A stretch of DNA of 64,000 bases. It comes from Plantactinospora mayteni (lineage in GTDB: Bacteria; Actinomycetota; Actinomycetes; Mycobacteriales; Micromonosporaceae). The translations under genes and the position numbers were made by a program. The notes beneath the pieces were generated by a model. That model was given only the letters and a program-made list of their open reading frames with translations. It ran no database searches and was not told the DNA's origin. The stretch spans positions 186,001 to 250,000 of the forward strand of contig NZ_BONX01000018.1 of the NCBI RefSeq assembly GCF_016862935.1, given 5' to 3'. Positions 23,156-31,944 of this stretch are shown in pieces (position 1 is the stretch's first letter; every line of letters starts with the position of its first letter).

Positions 23156-24260
23156 CATCGCGGGTGCGGTGGCTGTGGAGGCGATCGACGAGGCGACCCG
23201 GGACCAGCCGGAGCCGGAGCACGCGGCGGCCGGGGTACGCCCGGTGGCCGCGCACTACGGCGACCCGATCCGCGAACAGCGGCTGCTCGCCACCGACGTC
23301 GGCCTGGTCGACCGGTCGCACCGGGGGATCATCGCCGTGCCCGGGGTCGAGCGGGCGAGCTGGCTGCACACCCTGACCAGCCAGCACCTCGCCGCGCTGA
23401 CCGCCGGGCAGGGCAGCGAGCTGCTGGTGCTCTCCCCGCACGGGCACGTCGAGCAGCACGCGATGGTCGCCGAGGACGGCGAGACCACCTGGCTGGACAC
23501 CGAGCCGGGCGACACCGGCGGCCTGCTGAGCTATCTGGAGAAGATGCGCTTCTTCACCCCGGTCGACCCCCGGGACGCCACCGCCGACTGGGCCCTGCTC
23601 TCGCTGGTCGGCCCGCGCGCCACCGAGGCGGTCGGCGCGCTCGGCGTCACCGGGCTGGCCGAACCGGACCTGCTCGGGGTGCCGGGCCCGAAGTTCGCCG
23701 CCGGCTCCCTGCCACCCCGGCCGACCGTGGTGTACGACGTACGCACGCTGTCGGGCGGGGGGTGGGCGCGTCGGGTCCGGCTCGGGGTCGACCTGCTGGT
23801 GCCCCGGGGGAGCCTGCCGGAGGTGGTCGGCACGCTGACCGCCGCCGGCACACCGGTCGCCGGACTGTGGGCGTACGAGGCGGTGCGGGTGGCGCAGCGG
23901 CTGCCCCGGGTCGGTTTCGAGACCGACCACCGGACGATCCCGGCCGAGGTGGGGTTGGTGGCTCCGGCCGTACACCTGGACAAGGGTTGTTACCGGGGCC
24001 AGGAGACGGTGGCCCGGGTGCACAACATGGGCCGTCCGCCGCGCCGGCTGGCGCTGCTGCACCTGGACGGGGTGACCACCGACCAGCTCCCGGCGGCCGG
24101 CGCCCCGGTGACGGTCGACGGGCGTACGGTCGGCTTCGTCGGTACGGCGGTCCGGCACTTCGAGCTGGGCCCGGTCGCGCTCGCCGTGCTGAAGCGCTCG
24201 GTACCGGACGACGCCGCCCTGCTGGTCGAGGGCTCGGCCGCCGCGATCGACCCGGAGTAG
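23148..24260 (+). CDS. ygfZ: YgfZ/GcvT-like folate-binding protein for Fe-S cluster repair
   Basis: This is a 370-residue aminomethyltransferase-like protein. The diagnostic motif K-G-C-Y-x-G-Q-E is present as DKGCYRGQE with Cys281. The protein begins with a body like GcvT (VDRSHRGIIAVPGVERASWL). YgfZ proteins use folate to help assemble or repair certain Fe-S enzymes. The ATG overlaps the mini-frame stop (TAATG) and has GAGGAG upstream. Confidence 0.88.
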   Translation: MIDIAGAVAVEAIDEATRDQPEPEHAAAGVRPVAAHYGDPIREQRLLATDVGLVDRSHRGIIAVPGVERASWLHTLTSQHLAALTAGQGSELLVLSPHGHVEQHAMVAEDGETTWLDTEPGDTGGLLSYLEKMRFFTPVDPRDATADWALLSLVGPRATEAVGALGVTGLAEPDLLGVPGPKFAAGSLPPRPTVVYDVRTLSGGGWARRVRLGVDLLVPRGSLPEVVGTLTAAGTPVAGLWAYEAVRVAQRLPRVGFETDHRTIPAEVGLVAPAVHLDKGCYRGQETVARVHNMGRPPRRLALLHLDGVTTDQLPAAGAPVTVDGRTVGFVGTAVRHFELGPVALAVLKRSVPDDAALLVEGSAAAIDPE

Positions 24261-24314
24261 TCGCCCGCCCTGCTGGTCACGGCCGCGCGCGGGGGGCTCG
24301 GCTAGGATCCCGGC

Positions 24315-25151
24315 ATGACGGGCACGTTGATCACGGTCGCGCCGACCGGGGCCGAGTCGGCGAAGGCGGAGGTCCCGGCGCTGCCGGTCACCCTCGACGA
24401 GTTGGTGGTCACCGCGAAGGAGTGCGAGGCGCTCGGCGCCGCGGTGATCCACGTGCACATCCGGGACGACCAGGCCCGGCCCACCCTCGACCTGGGTCGG
24501 CTGCGGGAGACCGTTTCCGCGTTGCGCGAGGGCACCGACCTGATCGTGCAGCTCTCCACCGGCGGCTCGGTGACCGACCCGGAGGCGGACCGGCTGGCCG
24601 TGCTGGACGCCGACCCGGAGATGGCCTCCTGCACGATGGGTACGGTCAACTTCGGCGACGACGTCTTCCTCAACCGCTGGCAGTTCGTCGTCGACCTGCA
24701 CACCCGGATGCAGGACCGGGGCATCGTGCCGGAGTACGAGATCTTCGACCTCGGCCACCTGGCCGCGCTGCGCCGGCTGCTCGACCGGTACGGCCTGCCG
24801 GCCGGCGGGCACGTGCACGTCGACTTCGTGATGGGGGTGCCCGGTGGCATGCCGGGCAGCACCGAGGCGCTGGTCGCCTGTGCCCAGGCGCTGCGGGACC
24901 TGCCCGACGGGACGACGTTCTCGGCGACCGGCATCGGCCGGAGCACCATCCCGGTGATGCTCGCCTCGGTCTCGGCCGGCGGGCACCTGCGGGTCGGCAT
25001 GGAGGACACCATCACCTATGCCAAGGGGCGCCCGGTCGAGTCGAACATGCAACTGGTGGCCCGGGCCGTCGGGCTGGCCCAGCTCGCCCAGCGCCCGCCG
25101 CTGAACCCGGCGCAGGCGCGGGAGCTGTTGGGACTCGCGGCACAGCGCTGA
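24315..25151 (+). CDS. BKACE-family beta-keto acid cleavage enzyme (DUF849)
   Basis: This is a 278-residue TIM-barrel protein. The metal site H46-V-H48 is in AAVIHVHIRDDQARPTLD, and the family closing motif LRVGMEDTITYAKG is present. BKACE enzymes condense beta-keto acids with acetyl-CoA to give acetoacetate and a new CoA ester; the substrate here is unknown. A TAGGAT box ends 6 nt before the ATG, so transcription is probably leaderless and separate from ygfZ. Confidence 0.88.
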   Translation: MTGTLITVAPTGAESAKAEVPALPVTLDELVVTAKECEALGAAVIHVHIRDDQARPTLDLGRLRETVSALREGTDLIVQLSTGGSVTDPEADRLAVLDADPEMASCTMGTVNFGDDVFLNRWQFVVDLHTRMQDRGIVPEYEIFDLGHLAALRRLLDRYGLPAGGHVHVDFVMGVPGGMPGSTEALVACAQALRDLPDGTTFSATGIGRSTIPVMLASVSAGGHLRVGMEDTITYAKGRPVESNMQLVARAVGLAQLAQRPPLNPAQARELLGLAAQR

Positions 25152-25197
25152 GGGGTGCCTGGTCGGCGAGCCGGCCCGGTGGGTACCGTCCGCGACC

Positions 25198-26160
25198 ATG
25201 GGCGAGATCTACGACGGCGGCGTACCGCTGGTGGAGGCGGTCCGGTCGGGCTTCGTGGAGTCCGTACACCGGGGTTCCGTGGTGGTGCTGGACGCGACCG
25301 GTGCGGTACGGGCCGAGGCCGGTGACGTCCGGCGACCGGTCTTCCCGAGGTCGTCCAACAAGCCGCTCCAGGCGATCGGGATGCTCCGGGCCGGGATGCC
25401 GCTGACCGGTGCCGACCTGGCCGTCGCCTGCGCCAGCCACCACGGCGAGGACCCGCACGTCGACCGGGTCGGCGCGCTGCTGCGGCGTACCGGGCTGGAC
25501 GAGTCCGCGCTGCGCTGCCCGCCTGACCTGCCGATCTCGGAGCCGGCCCGGGCCGCCCTGCTGCGGGCCGGCGGAAGGCCGTCCCGGCTCCGGATGAACT
25601 GCTCCGGCAAGCACGTCGGGATGCTGCTCGCCTGTCAGGCCGCCGGCTGGCCGGTGGCGGAGTACTGGCGGCCCGAGCACCCGCTCCAGCAGCGGATCAC
25701 CGCCGCGGTGGAGGAGTTCACCGGCGAGCCGGCGGCGGCGGTCGGGATCGACGGCTGCGGCGCACCGCTGCTCGCCGGCTCGCTGACCGGGCTCGCCCGG
25801 GCGTACCTGCGGCTGGTCTCGGCCGAACCGGGCTCGCCGGCCCGGACGGTTGCGGACGCGATGCGGGCGTACCCGGAGATGGTCGCCGGCACCGGCGACG
25901 AGGCGTACGACACCCGGCTGATGACCGGGATCCCCGGGCTGCTCGCCAAGAGTGGCGCCGAGGGGGTGGTCGCGGTGGCGGTGCCCGGGGTCGGCGCGGT
26001 GGCCGCCAAGATCGACGACGGCGCGTCGCGCGGCCGGATGCCGGTACTGGTCTCGGCGTTGCGCCGGCTGTCGGTGGACGCCCCGATCCTCCACGAGCTG
26101 GCCGAACTGCCGCTGTACGGCGGCGACGAGGTGGTCGGCGCGGTACGCACCCGCTGGTGA
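25198..26160 (+). CDS. Rhizobium-type (ReAV-like) L-asparaginase
   Basis: This is a 320-residue member of the PF06089 family. It keeps what is known of the Rhizobium etli ReAV active site: the Ser-Lys pair in RSSNK (Ser52/53, Lys55), Ser80 in CASHHGE, Cys135 and Lys138 in NCSGKH, and Cys187 in IDGCGAP. It should hydrolyse asparagine to aspartate and ammonia without a signal peptide, in the cytoplasm. TACCGT lies 8 nt before the ATG (leaderless). Local partners give no further hint. Confidence 0.88.
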   Translation: MGEIYDGGVPLVEAVRSGFVESVHRGSVVVLDATGAVRAEAGDVRRPVFPRSSNKPLQAIGMLRAGMPLTGADLAVACASHHGEDPHVDRVGALLRRTGLDESALRCPPDLPISEPARAALLRAGGRPSRLRMNCSGKHVGMLLACQAAGWPVAEYWRPEHPLQQRITAAVEEFTGEPAAAVGIDGCGAPLLAGSLTGLARAYLRLVSAEPGSPARTVADAMRAYPEMVAGTGDEAYDTRLMTGIPGLLAKSGAEGVVAVAVPGVGAVAAKIDDGASRGRMPVLVSALRRLSVDAPILHELAELPLYGGDEVVGAVRTRW

Positions 26161-26207
26161 GCGCACGGTACGCCTCGATGAGACGCCGCTAACTATTGCT
26201 AGCTTTC

Positions 26208-26234
26208 GCAAGCAGTTTGCTTGCAGGAGCAAGC
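26208..26234 (+). promoter_or_regulatory. Triple GCAAGC/GCTTGC operator at the XRE promoter
   Basis: GCAAGC (26208-26213), GCTTGC (26219-26224) and GCAAGC (26229-26234) are spaced 11 and 10 bp apart, so they form two overlapping inverted repeats on one helix face. They lie just upstream of the TACCGT -10 box (26244-26249) of the regulator gene, a good place for autoregulation. Confidence 0.6.
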
Positions 26235-26255
26235 GCCGCTCGCTACCGTCGAGAC

Positions 26256-26930
26256 ATGGCCAATCCGAAGGACCTTCCACGGGACATCGGCGGGTTCATC
26301 CGTGACCTGCGGCGCAACGCCAAGATCTCATTGCGGCAACTGGCCGAGCAGGCCGGGGTGAGCAACCCCTACCTGAGCCAGATCGAGCGTGGGTTGCGCA
26401 AGCCGAGCGCCGAGGTGCTCCAGCAGTTGGCCAGCGCGCTACGGGTCTCCACCCCGGCGATGTACCTCCGGGCCGGGCTGCTCGACGACCGCGAGGGGCA
26501 GGGCGTACTCGCCGCCATCGCGGCCGACCCGGACCTGACGGTGCCGCAGAAGCAGTCGCTGAGCCAGATCTACGAGACGTTCCGCCGGGAGAGCCTCCGG
26601 CAAGCGGACGTACCGGCCGAGCCGACCACCACCGCCGCTGCCCCGACCACCACCACCGCCACCGGTCCGGGTACCACCGCCCCGGGTGCCACCGCCCCGG
26701 GTGCCACCGCCGGTCCGGGTGCCGCTGCCGAGGAGGACCTGACGGAGGCCGTACTCGAATCGGTGGCGGTGACCGAGGCGGGCGCCGCCGGACCACCCAC
26801 CGAACCCCGGCCCGGCGCCGAATCCACGCCGCCGGCCGCCGCCACGAAGAGGACCGCCCGGAAGGCGGTCAAGAAGGCCGCGCCGTCGACTCCGACGGTC
26901 GCCCCGGCCGCTGACGAGGAGGAACAGTGA
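26256..26930 (+). CDS. XRE-family helix-turn-helix regulator with a low-complexity tail
   Basis: This is a 224-residue protein with an N-terminal HTH (about 20-75, SLRQLAEQAGVSNPYLSQIE) followed by a dimerisation helix to about 115. A Pro/Ala/Thr-rich tail ends in a Lys-rich AKRTARKAVKKAA-like part. The order with an HBHA-like gene and DUF2516 equals Rv0474-Rv0476 of M. tuberculosis (from memory). It probably represses its own operon through the GCAAGC sites. TACCGT lies 6 nt before the ATG (leaderless). Confidence 0.85.
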   Translation: MANPKDLPRDIGGFIRDLRRNAKISLRQLAEQAGVSNPYLSQIERGLRKPSAEVLQQLASALRVSTPAMYLRAGLLDDREGQGVLAAIAADPDLTVPQKQSLSQIYETFRRESLRQADVPAEPTTTAAAPTTTTATGPGTTAPGATAPGATAGPGAAAEEDLTEAVLESVAVTEAGAAGPPTEPRPGAESTPPAAATKRTARKAVKKAAPSTPTVAPAADEEEQ

Positions 26931-27604
26931 TGAGCCAGCCCCGAACCGCCCGGATCCCCGCCCCGCTCTACGCGGTGGCCGGTGCCGGCGATCTCGCGTA
27001 CCAGCAGTTGCGCCGGCTGCCCGCCGTGGTCAGCGGGCTCGGTGACGAGACGACCCGTACCGAGCTGCGGGAGAAGGCCGTGACGACGACCGCCGAGCTG
27101 CGGGAGAGGGCGATCGCGACCACCACCGAGCTGCGGCAGAAGGCCGCGCTGACCCTGCGCAACGCCAACACCGGCGCGGCGAACCTGCGGCACCGCGCCG
27201 CCAACGGCGAACTGGACCTCGACCGGCTGCGGGAGGCGACCATCCGCAACGCGGCGGTGGTGGTGGCCGGTGCCCAGGCCGCGCAGGAACGGGCCGTCGC
27301 CGTCTACGGCGAACTCGTCGCCCGGGGCGAGCGGGTGGTCGGTGCCGGCGTGGTGCAGGCCGCCGACACCGTCGACGCGGACCTGGCCGCCACCGAGACT
27401 CCGGCGGTGACCGCCGCCGGGCAGCCGGCGCTGAGCACCACCCCGGCCGAGGTCGTCGAGCAGGTCAAGGAGCCTGCCGCGTCGGCCGCGGCCACCGAGA
27501 CGGTCGAGGCCACCCCGGCGAAGACCCCGGCGGTGAAGCGCCGCCCGGCGGCGAAGTCGACCCGCCCGGCGACCAAGCGCACCCGCCCGGCGGCCGACAA
27601 GTAG
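26930..27604 (+). CDS. HBHA-like helical protein with a Lys/Arg-Pro-Ala tail
   Basis: This is a 224-residue protein with no signal peptide. The first ~145 residues form a long amphipathic helix with repeats such as TELREKAVTTTAELRERAIA. The C-terminus is a Lys/Arg-Pro-Ala tail (KRRPAAKSTRPATKRTRPAA), as in heparin-binding hemagglutinin. In mycobacteria HBHA binds sulfated glycans and lipid bodies; here the role is open. The ATG overlaps the regulator stop (TGATG); a GTG one codon earlier is possible. GAGGAGG lies upstream. Confidence 0.82.
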   Translation: MSQPRTARIPAPLYAVAGAGDLAYQQLRRLPAVVSGLGDETTRTELREKAVTTTAELRERAIATTTELRQKAALTLRNANTGAANLRHRAANGELDLDRLREATIRNAAVVVAGAQAAQERAVAVYGELVARGERVVGAGVVQAADTVDADLAATETPAVTAAGQPALSTTPAEVVEQVKEPAASAAATETVEATPAKTPAVKRRPAAKSTRPATKRTRPAADK

Positions 27605-27628
27605 TCGGCCTCTGGACGCCGAGCCGCG

Positions 27629-27680
27629 GCCGGTGACCTCGGGTGGGTGCGCCAAGTGGCACGTACCCGGGGTCACCGGC
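27629..27680 (+). terminator. 16-bp hairpin between the HBHA-like gene and the DUF2516 promoter
   Basis: GCCGGTGACCTCGGGT (27629-27644) pairs with ACCCGGGGTCACCGGC (27665-27680), with one mismatch and a 20-nt loop. It ends one base before the TAAGCT -10 box of the next gene, so it may be a terminator, an operator, or both. Confidence 0.6.
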
Positions 27681-27694
27681 ATAAGCTTTCCGCC

Positions 27695-28009
27695 ATGGGC
27701 ACAGCCGCGCCGCTCTTCTTCGACGACGTCGTATTCATCATCAACCTGGTGCTGATCGTCTTCGCCCTCGTGATCCAGGGCGTCGCGCTCGTGCACTGCA
27801 TCACCCAGCGTTCGGACGCCTTCCCGGCGATCGGCACCCTCCCCAAGGGAGCCTGGGTCGCCATCCTGGCCGTCTGCCTGGTGCTCACCCTGCTGCTCTA
27901 CCGGCCGCTCAACCTCTTCGCGCTGATCGGCATCGCGGCAGCGCTGATCTATCTGCTCGACGTCCGGGTCGGGCTGCGTGACCTGACCGACGGCAAAGGC
28001 TTCTGGTGA
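27695..28009 (+). CDS. DUF2516 family small membrane protein
   Basis: This is a 104-residue protein with three hydrophobic segments (VVFIINLVLIVFALVIQGVA; WVAILAVCLVLTLLL; ALIGIAAALIYLL). It corresponds to mycobacterial Rv0476 in sequence and place. The role is unknown. The start ATG is 7 nt after TAAGCT (27682-27687), so the mRNA is leaderless. Confidence 0.82.
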   Translation: MGTAAPLFFDDVVFIINLVLIVFALVIQGVALVHCITQRSDAFPAIGTLPKGAWVAILAVCLVLTLLLYRPLNLFALIGIAAALIYLLDVRVGLRDLTDGKGFW

Positions 28010-28890
28010 GAGATTTCCGCTGGCCACCGCCGCCCGACGGCGGGCCACGGACGTACGGCCCGGGGCCGACCGCGCCACGCAGCGGCCGGCCGGCCCTGCC
28101 CGACCCGGAGACCGAGCTGGTCACCACCCCGCACGGCGTACGGCTGGAGCGGCTGGTGACCGGCGACGGCGACCCGGTCACGGTCTTCGCACACGGACTC
28201 GGCACCGGCATCTCCACCACCCGACCGCTGGGCAGCGCGGTCAACGGTCGCAAGATCTTCTTCCAGTTCCGTGGCCACGGCCGATCCGAGGCTCCGGAGG
28301 GCGAGTGGAGCTACGCCGACCTGGCCCGTGACCTGCGGGCCATCGCCGATCTCGGTGGGGCCGGCCGGGCACTCGGGATCAGCCTCGGTGCGGGCGCGCT
28401 CTGCCGACTCCTCTGGGAGAGTCCCGGCCGCTTCGAGCGGGCGGTCTTCGTGCTGCCCGCCGTACTCGACGAACCCCGGCCGGAGGTGGCCCGGCGGCGG
28501 CTCGCCGAACTGCTCACCGCGGTACGCAGCGGCGACGCCGCCGAGGTGGCCGAGGCGGTCGCCTTCGAGGTGCCACCGGCGGTCCGTAACACCCCGGCCG
28601 GCTGGGCCTACCTCCGGCAGCGGGTGGACCAGTTGACCCGGGACGGTCTCGCCGCCGGGCTGGCCAACCTGACCGGTCAGGTCGCCGTCCGGCAGCGTTC
28701 GGCCCTGGCGGCGGTCACCGCCCGTACCCTGGTGATCGGCTGTGCCGGCGACGACCTGCATCCGGTCGCGGTCGCCGAGCAGCTCGCCGAGGCGCTGCCG
28801 GCGGCGACGCTGCACGTCTACGACAAGCCCGGCCTGCTCTGGACGCACCGCGCCGACCTGCGCGAACGGATCTCCGGCTTCCTCAACTGA
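28006..28890 (+). CDS. Alpha/beta-fold hydrolase
   Basis: This is a 294-residue protein with no signal peptide. The nucleophile elbow is GISLGAGA (G-x-S-x-G), the oxyanion region is FAHGLGTG, and a late Asp (CAGDDLHP) and His complete the triad. The Pro-rich N-terminus is unusual. The substrate is unknown. The GTG start overlaps the DUF2516 stop by 4 nt (GTGA). Confidence 0.8.
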   Translation: MRDFRWPPPPDGGPRTYGPGPTAPRSGRPALPDPETELVTTPHGVRLERLVTGDGDPVTVFAHGLGTGISTTRPLGSAVNGRKIFFQFRGHGRSEAPEGEWSYADLARDLRAIADLGGAGRALGISLGAGALCRLLWESPGRFERAVFVLPAVLDEPRPEVARRRLAELLTAVRSGDAAEVAEAVAFEVPPAVRNTPAGWAYLRQRVDQLTRDGLAAGLANLTGQVAVRQRSALAAVTARTLVIGCAGDDLHPVAVAEQLAEALPAATLHVYDKPGLLWTHRADLRERISGFLN

Positions 28891-28985
28891 CCGGCTCGCA
28901 ATGCCGGCCGATCGTTCCGGCCCGGTGCGAGGGGTCACCCGTCGACCAGGCTGTCGGGCTGCCCCGGTTGTGCGCGCGGTCGACG

Positions 28986-29110
28986 CGGGCCACCGCTAGC
29001 GGGCGACGGGCCACCGGTAGCAGGCGACGGGCCACCGGTAGCAGGCGACGGGCCACCGGTAGCAGGCGACGGGGCAGCGGCAGCGGTTGACGGGCCACCG
29101 GTGGCACCGG
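28986..29110. repeat. 21-bp tandem repeat, about five and a half copies
   Basis: Units CGGGCCACCGGTAGCAGGCG+A start at 28986, 29007, 29028, 29049, 29070 and 29091. The three inner copies are nearly identical and the fifth is degenerate. The tract ends about 17 bp before the -10 box of the AlaX gene. Confidence 0.85.
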
Positions 29111-29141
29111 AAGCGGGCCGGCCAGAGTAACGTGGCGAGCC

Positions 29142-29879
29142 ATGGGCGTTTCCCAGCACGGCCGGACGCACCGGCTCGACCTCGCCGACCCGACCCTGCG
29201 AGAGTGGGAGTGCACGGTGCTCTCCGCCGATCCCGAGCAGGGGATCGTGCTGGACCGGTCGGCCTTCTATCCGGGCGGCGGCGGCCAGCCGCCGGACCAC
29301 GGGGTCCTGCTCTGGCAGGGTGTGCAGACCCGGATCGTCGGCACCCGCAAGGGCGACGACCTCTGTCTGATCCCCGCCGAGGGTGACCCGGTGCCGCCGG
29401 TCGGTACGGCGGTGACCGGCGCGGTCGAGGACGTGCGGCGCAGCCTGCTGATGCGTACCCACTCCGGGCTGCACGTGCTCTGCGGGGTGGTGTTCCGGGA
29501 CTTCGGTGCACTGGTCACCGGCGGAAACATGGAGCCGGGCGAGGCCCGGATGGACTTCAACCTGCCGGAGGTGCCGACCGACTTCAAGGCCCGGCTGGAG
29601 GAACTGGTCAACACCGAGGTCACCGCCGACCGGGCGGTGGCGGTCAAGGTGCTGCCCCGGGACGACGCACTGGCCCTGCCGGACATCATCCGTACCCAGT
29701 CCAACCTGATTCCCGCCGACGAGCAGGAGATCCGGATCGTCGACATCGTCGGGCTGGACGTACAGGCCGACGGCGGCACCCACGTCGCCTCCACCGCCCA
29801 GATCGGCAAGGTCCAGGTGGTCAAGGTGGAGAGCAAGGGCCGGGCCAACCGGCGGGTACGGGTCCGGCTGGTCAACTGA
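29142..29879 (+). CDS. Alanyl-tRNA editing protein (AlaX-type)
   Basis: This 245-residue protein contains the editing domain of alanyl-tRNA synthetase without the synthetase. Zinc-site residues are His107 and His111 (THSGLH) and His214 in DGGTHV. The position usually filled by a zinc-binding Cys (CGGTH) is Asp210 here. AlaX proteins deacylate Ser- or Gly-tRNA(Ala). The N-terminal AFYPGGGGQPPD motif is typical. The start ATG lies 8 nt after TAACGT (29128-29133). Confidence 0.85.
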   Translation: MGVSQHGRTHRLDLADPTLREWECTVLSADPEQGIVLDRSAFYPGGGGQPPDHGVLLWQGVQTRIVGTRKGDDLCLIPAEGDPVPPVGTAVTGAVEDVRRSLLMRTHSGLHVLCGVVFRDFGALVTGGNMEPGEARMDFNLPEVPTDFKARLEELVNTEVTADRAVAVKVLPRDDALALPDIIRTQSNLIPADEQEIRIVDIVGLDVQADGGTHVASTAQIGKVQVVKVESKGRANRRVRVRLVN

Positions 29880-29916
29880 CCCGACCTGGCAGCGGCTCGT
29901 CCCTCACCCACACCGG

Positions 29917-30894
29917 CTACCGCCGGTCGCCGTCGTAGAGCTGGCCCAGCCGCCGGGCCGCCGAGCTGAGCCGGGCACGTAACTCCGGCGGCTCCAGCAC
30001 CTCGACCTCCGGGCCGAGGCTGAGTACCTGGCTGTACGCGACATCGGGGGACTCGACGGGCAGCCGGGTCACCACCCAGCCCTGCTCGTCGGGCTCCCCG
30101 GCGTTCGCCTCGGCCTCCCGTACGGCGGGTGGCTCGGTGACAAACCGCAGGGCGTACCGGCCGGCGGGGCTGAGCCGGATCGTGATCTCGTCGCGCAGCA
30201 TCTGCCGGACGAACTGCTCCGCCTGGCTGGCCCAGTAGCCGGCCAGCTCGAACGAGACGTCCCGGGCGAACGTCTCCGCGCCGACGGTCACCTCGGTCAT
30301 CCGGTCCACCCGGTAGGTGCGGTGCCCCGCCCCGACCCGGGCCACCAAATACCACCCACCGGCCTTGCACACCAGCCCGTACGGCTCGACGGTCCGGGTC
30401 ACCTCCCGGTCGCCACGGCGGTACCGGAACTCGACCGTCCGGTCCTGCCACACCGCCTCGGCCAACTCGCCGAGCCCGTCCGGCGGATCCGCTGTCCGGA
30501 ACCACCCCGGTATGTCGAGATGGAACCGCCGCTCCACCCGGGTCGACGCGTCCCGCAGCCCGCTCGGCAGCGCGGCGAGTACCTTGAGCTGGGCCGCCGC
30601 CACCACGTCGGTGAGGCCCATCTCGCCGGCCGGGCCGGGCAGCCCGGAGAGGAAGAGCGCGTCGGCCTCGGTCCGGCTCAGCCCGGTCAGCCGGGTCCGG
30701 TAGCCGCCGAGCAGCCGGTAGCCGCCGCCCCGGCCCCGGTCGGCGTAGACCGGGATGCCGGCGGCGCTCAGCGCCAGTACGTCCCGGTAGATCGTCCGTT
30801 CCGAGACCTCCAGCTCCCGGGCCAGCTCGGCGCCGGTCATCGACTCACGGTTCTGCAACAGCAGGACCAGGGAGATCAACCGGGCGGCGCGCAT
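29917..30894 (-). CDS. YafY-type HTH/WYL transcriptional regulator
   Basis: This is a 325-residue protein with an N-terminal HTH (MRAARLISLVLLLQNRESMT; ELEVSERTIYRDVLALSAAG), a WYL domain in the centre (GLVCKAGGWYLVARV) and a WCX-type C-terminus. WYL domains bind nucleic acid or small ligands and control stress or defence genes. The start chosen is ATG 30894, 7 nt after CAGGAT on the minus strand. It converges on the AlaX gene. Confidence 0.85.
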   Translation of the reverse strand: MRAARLISLVLLLQNRESMTGAELARELEVSERTIYRDVLALSAAGIPVYADRGRGGGYRLLGGYRTRLTGLSRTEADALFLSGLPGPAGEMGLTDVVAAAQLKVLAALPSGLRDASTRVERRFHLDIPGWFRTADPPDGLGELAEAVWQDRTVEFRYRRGDREVTRTVEPYGLVCKAGGWYLVARVGAGHRTYRVDRMTEVTVGAETFARDVSFELAGYWASQAEQFVRQMLRDEITIRLSPAGRYALRFVTEPPAVREAEANAGEPDEQGWVVTRLPVESPDVAYSQVLSLGPEVEVLEPPELRARLSSAARRLGQLYDGDRR

Positions 30895-31034
30895 GCGTCC
30901 CATCCTGCCCGGCGGCGCCGACGTCTCCACCGGGCGGCGGCGCATCTCCGCCGGGCGACAGCGCCGAGTCGCCGGGCGGCGGCAGGGACTCGTCGTCGTG
31001 CCGGTGGTGGAAGCGGCCGATAGGCTTGCCGGTC

Positions 31035-31871
31035 GTGCAGACCCACACCCCCACCGAGGCGCGACCCCGCCGGATCGGTCCGTTCCTCTCCGCGTTCGGC
31101 TCCGGCGTCGGGCTGCTGTTCCGGGGGCTCGCGGTCTACGGCCGCAGTCCGATGCTGGTCCTGCTCGGCATCGTGCCCGCGGTGATCTCCGGGGCGCTCT
31201 ACCTGGCCGGGCTCGGCACGCTGATCTACTTCTCCGACGACCTCGCCGCGCTGATCACCCCGTTCGCCGACGACTGGTCGAACGTCGCGCGCCAGACCCT
31301 CCGGCTGATCGCCGGGCTCGCCCTGCTCGGCCTGGGCGGCCTGCTCGGGGTGCTCACCTTCACCGCGATCACGCTGGTGATCGGCGACCCGTTCTACGAG
31401 AAGATCTCCGAACGGGTCGAGGAGCGCTACGGCGGGGTGCCGGACGAGGTCGAGCTGCCCTGGTGGCGGTCACTGCGGCGCAGCATCGCCGACGCGGCGC
31501 GGCTGCTGGTCCGGTCGGTGCTGTTCGGCGTACCGCTCTTCGTCGCCGGGTTCGTGCCGGTTCTCGGGCAGTTCGTCGTACCGGTGATCGCCGCGATGGT
31601 CGGCGGCTGGTTCCTCGCGATGGGCATGGTCGGGGTACCGTTCCAGCGGCGTGGGCTCCGGCTGCCGGACCGGCAGCGGGCGTTGCGGGCGCACCGCCCG
31701 CTGACCCTGGGCTTCGGGGTGGCGGTCTTCCTCTGCTTCTTGATCCCGCTCGGCGCGGTGCTGCTCACCCCGGCCGCGATCGCCGGGGCCACCCTGCTGG
31801 CCCGGCGCACGCTCGGCCAGTCGATCGACCACCCCGACCAGACTGCCGTGCCCGCTCCCGAGGCATCCTGA
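31035..31871 (+). CDS. EI24-domain (CysZ-like) membrane protein
   Basis: This 278-residue protein has about four to six transmembrane segments and the EI24 signature region GDPFYEKISERVEERYGG. The family includes CysZ sulfate transporters, but many actinobacterial members have unknown roles. The GTG start at 31035 lies 8 nt after TAGGCT (31021-31026), so the mRNA is probably leaderless. Confidence 0.8.
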   Translation: MQTHTPTEARPRRIGPFLSAFGSGVGLLFRGLAVYGRSPMLVLLGIVPAVISGALYLAGLGTLIYFSDDLAALITPFADDWSNVARQTLRLIAGLALLGLGGLLGVLTFTAITLVIGDPFYEKISERVEERYGGVPDEVELPWWRSLRRSIADAARLLVRSVLFGVPLFVAGFVPVLGQFVVPVIAAMVGGWFLAMGMVGVPFQRRGLRLPDRQRALRAHRPLTLGFGVAVFLCFLIPLGAVLLTPAAIAGATLLARRTLGQSIDHPDQTAVPAPEAS

Positions 31872-31916
31872 TGCGGATCGAACTGGTCCCCCATCGGGTA
31901 CGCCGGAAGTTCGACT

Positions 31917-31938
31917 GACCGCCCGCTCGTCAGGGCGG
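31917..31938. terminator. Short hairpin between convergent genes
   Basis: CCGCCC (31919-31924) pairs with GGGCGG (31933-31938) across an 8-nt loop. It lies between the EI24 gene and the convergent LacI gene. Confidence 0.45.
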
Positions 31939-31944
31939 GGCGGG

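Noticed and set aside
28986-29110. Regular 21-bp repeats as a possible CRISPR array
   Set aside because: There are no spacers; the units are directly adjacent, and no cas genes are near.
31871-31918. 15-codon frame overlapping the EI24 stop (MRIELVPHRVRRKFD)
   Set aside because: Although it has a TGATG overlap, it is too short and has no other support.
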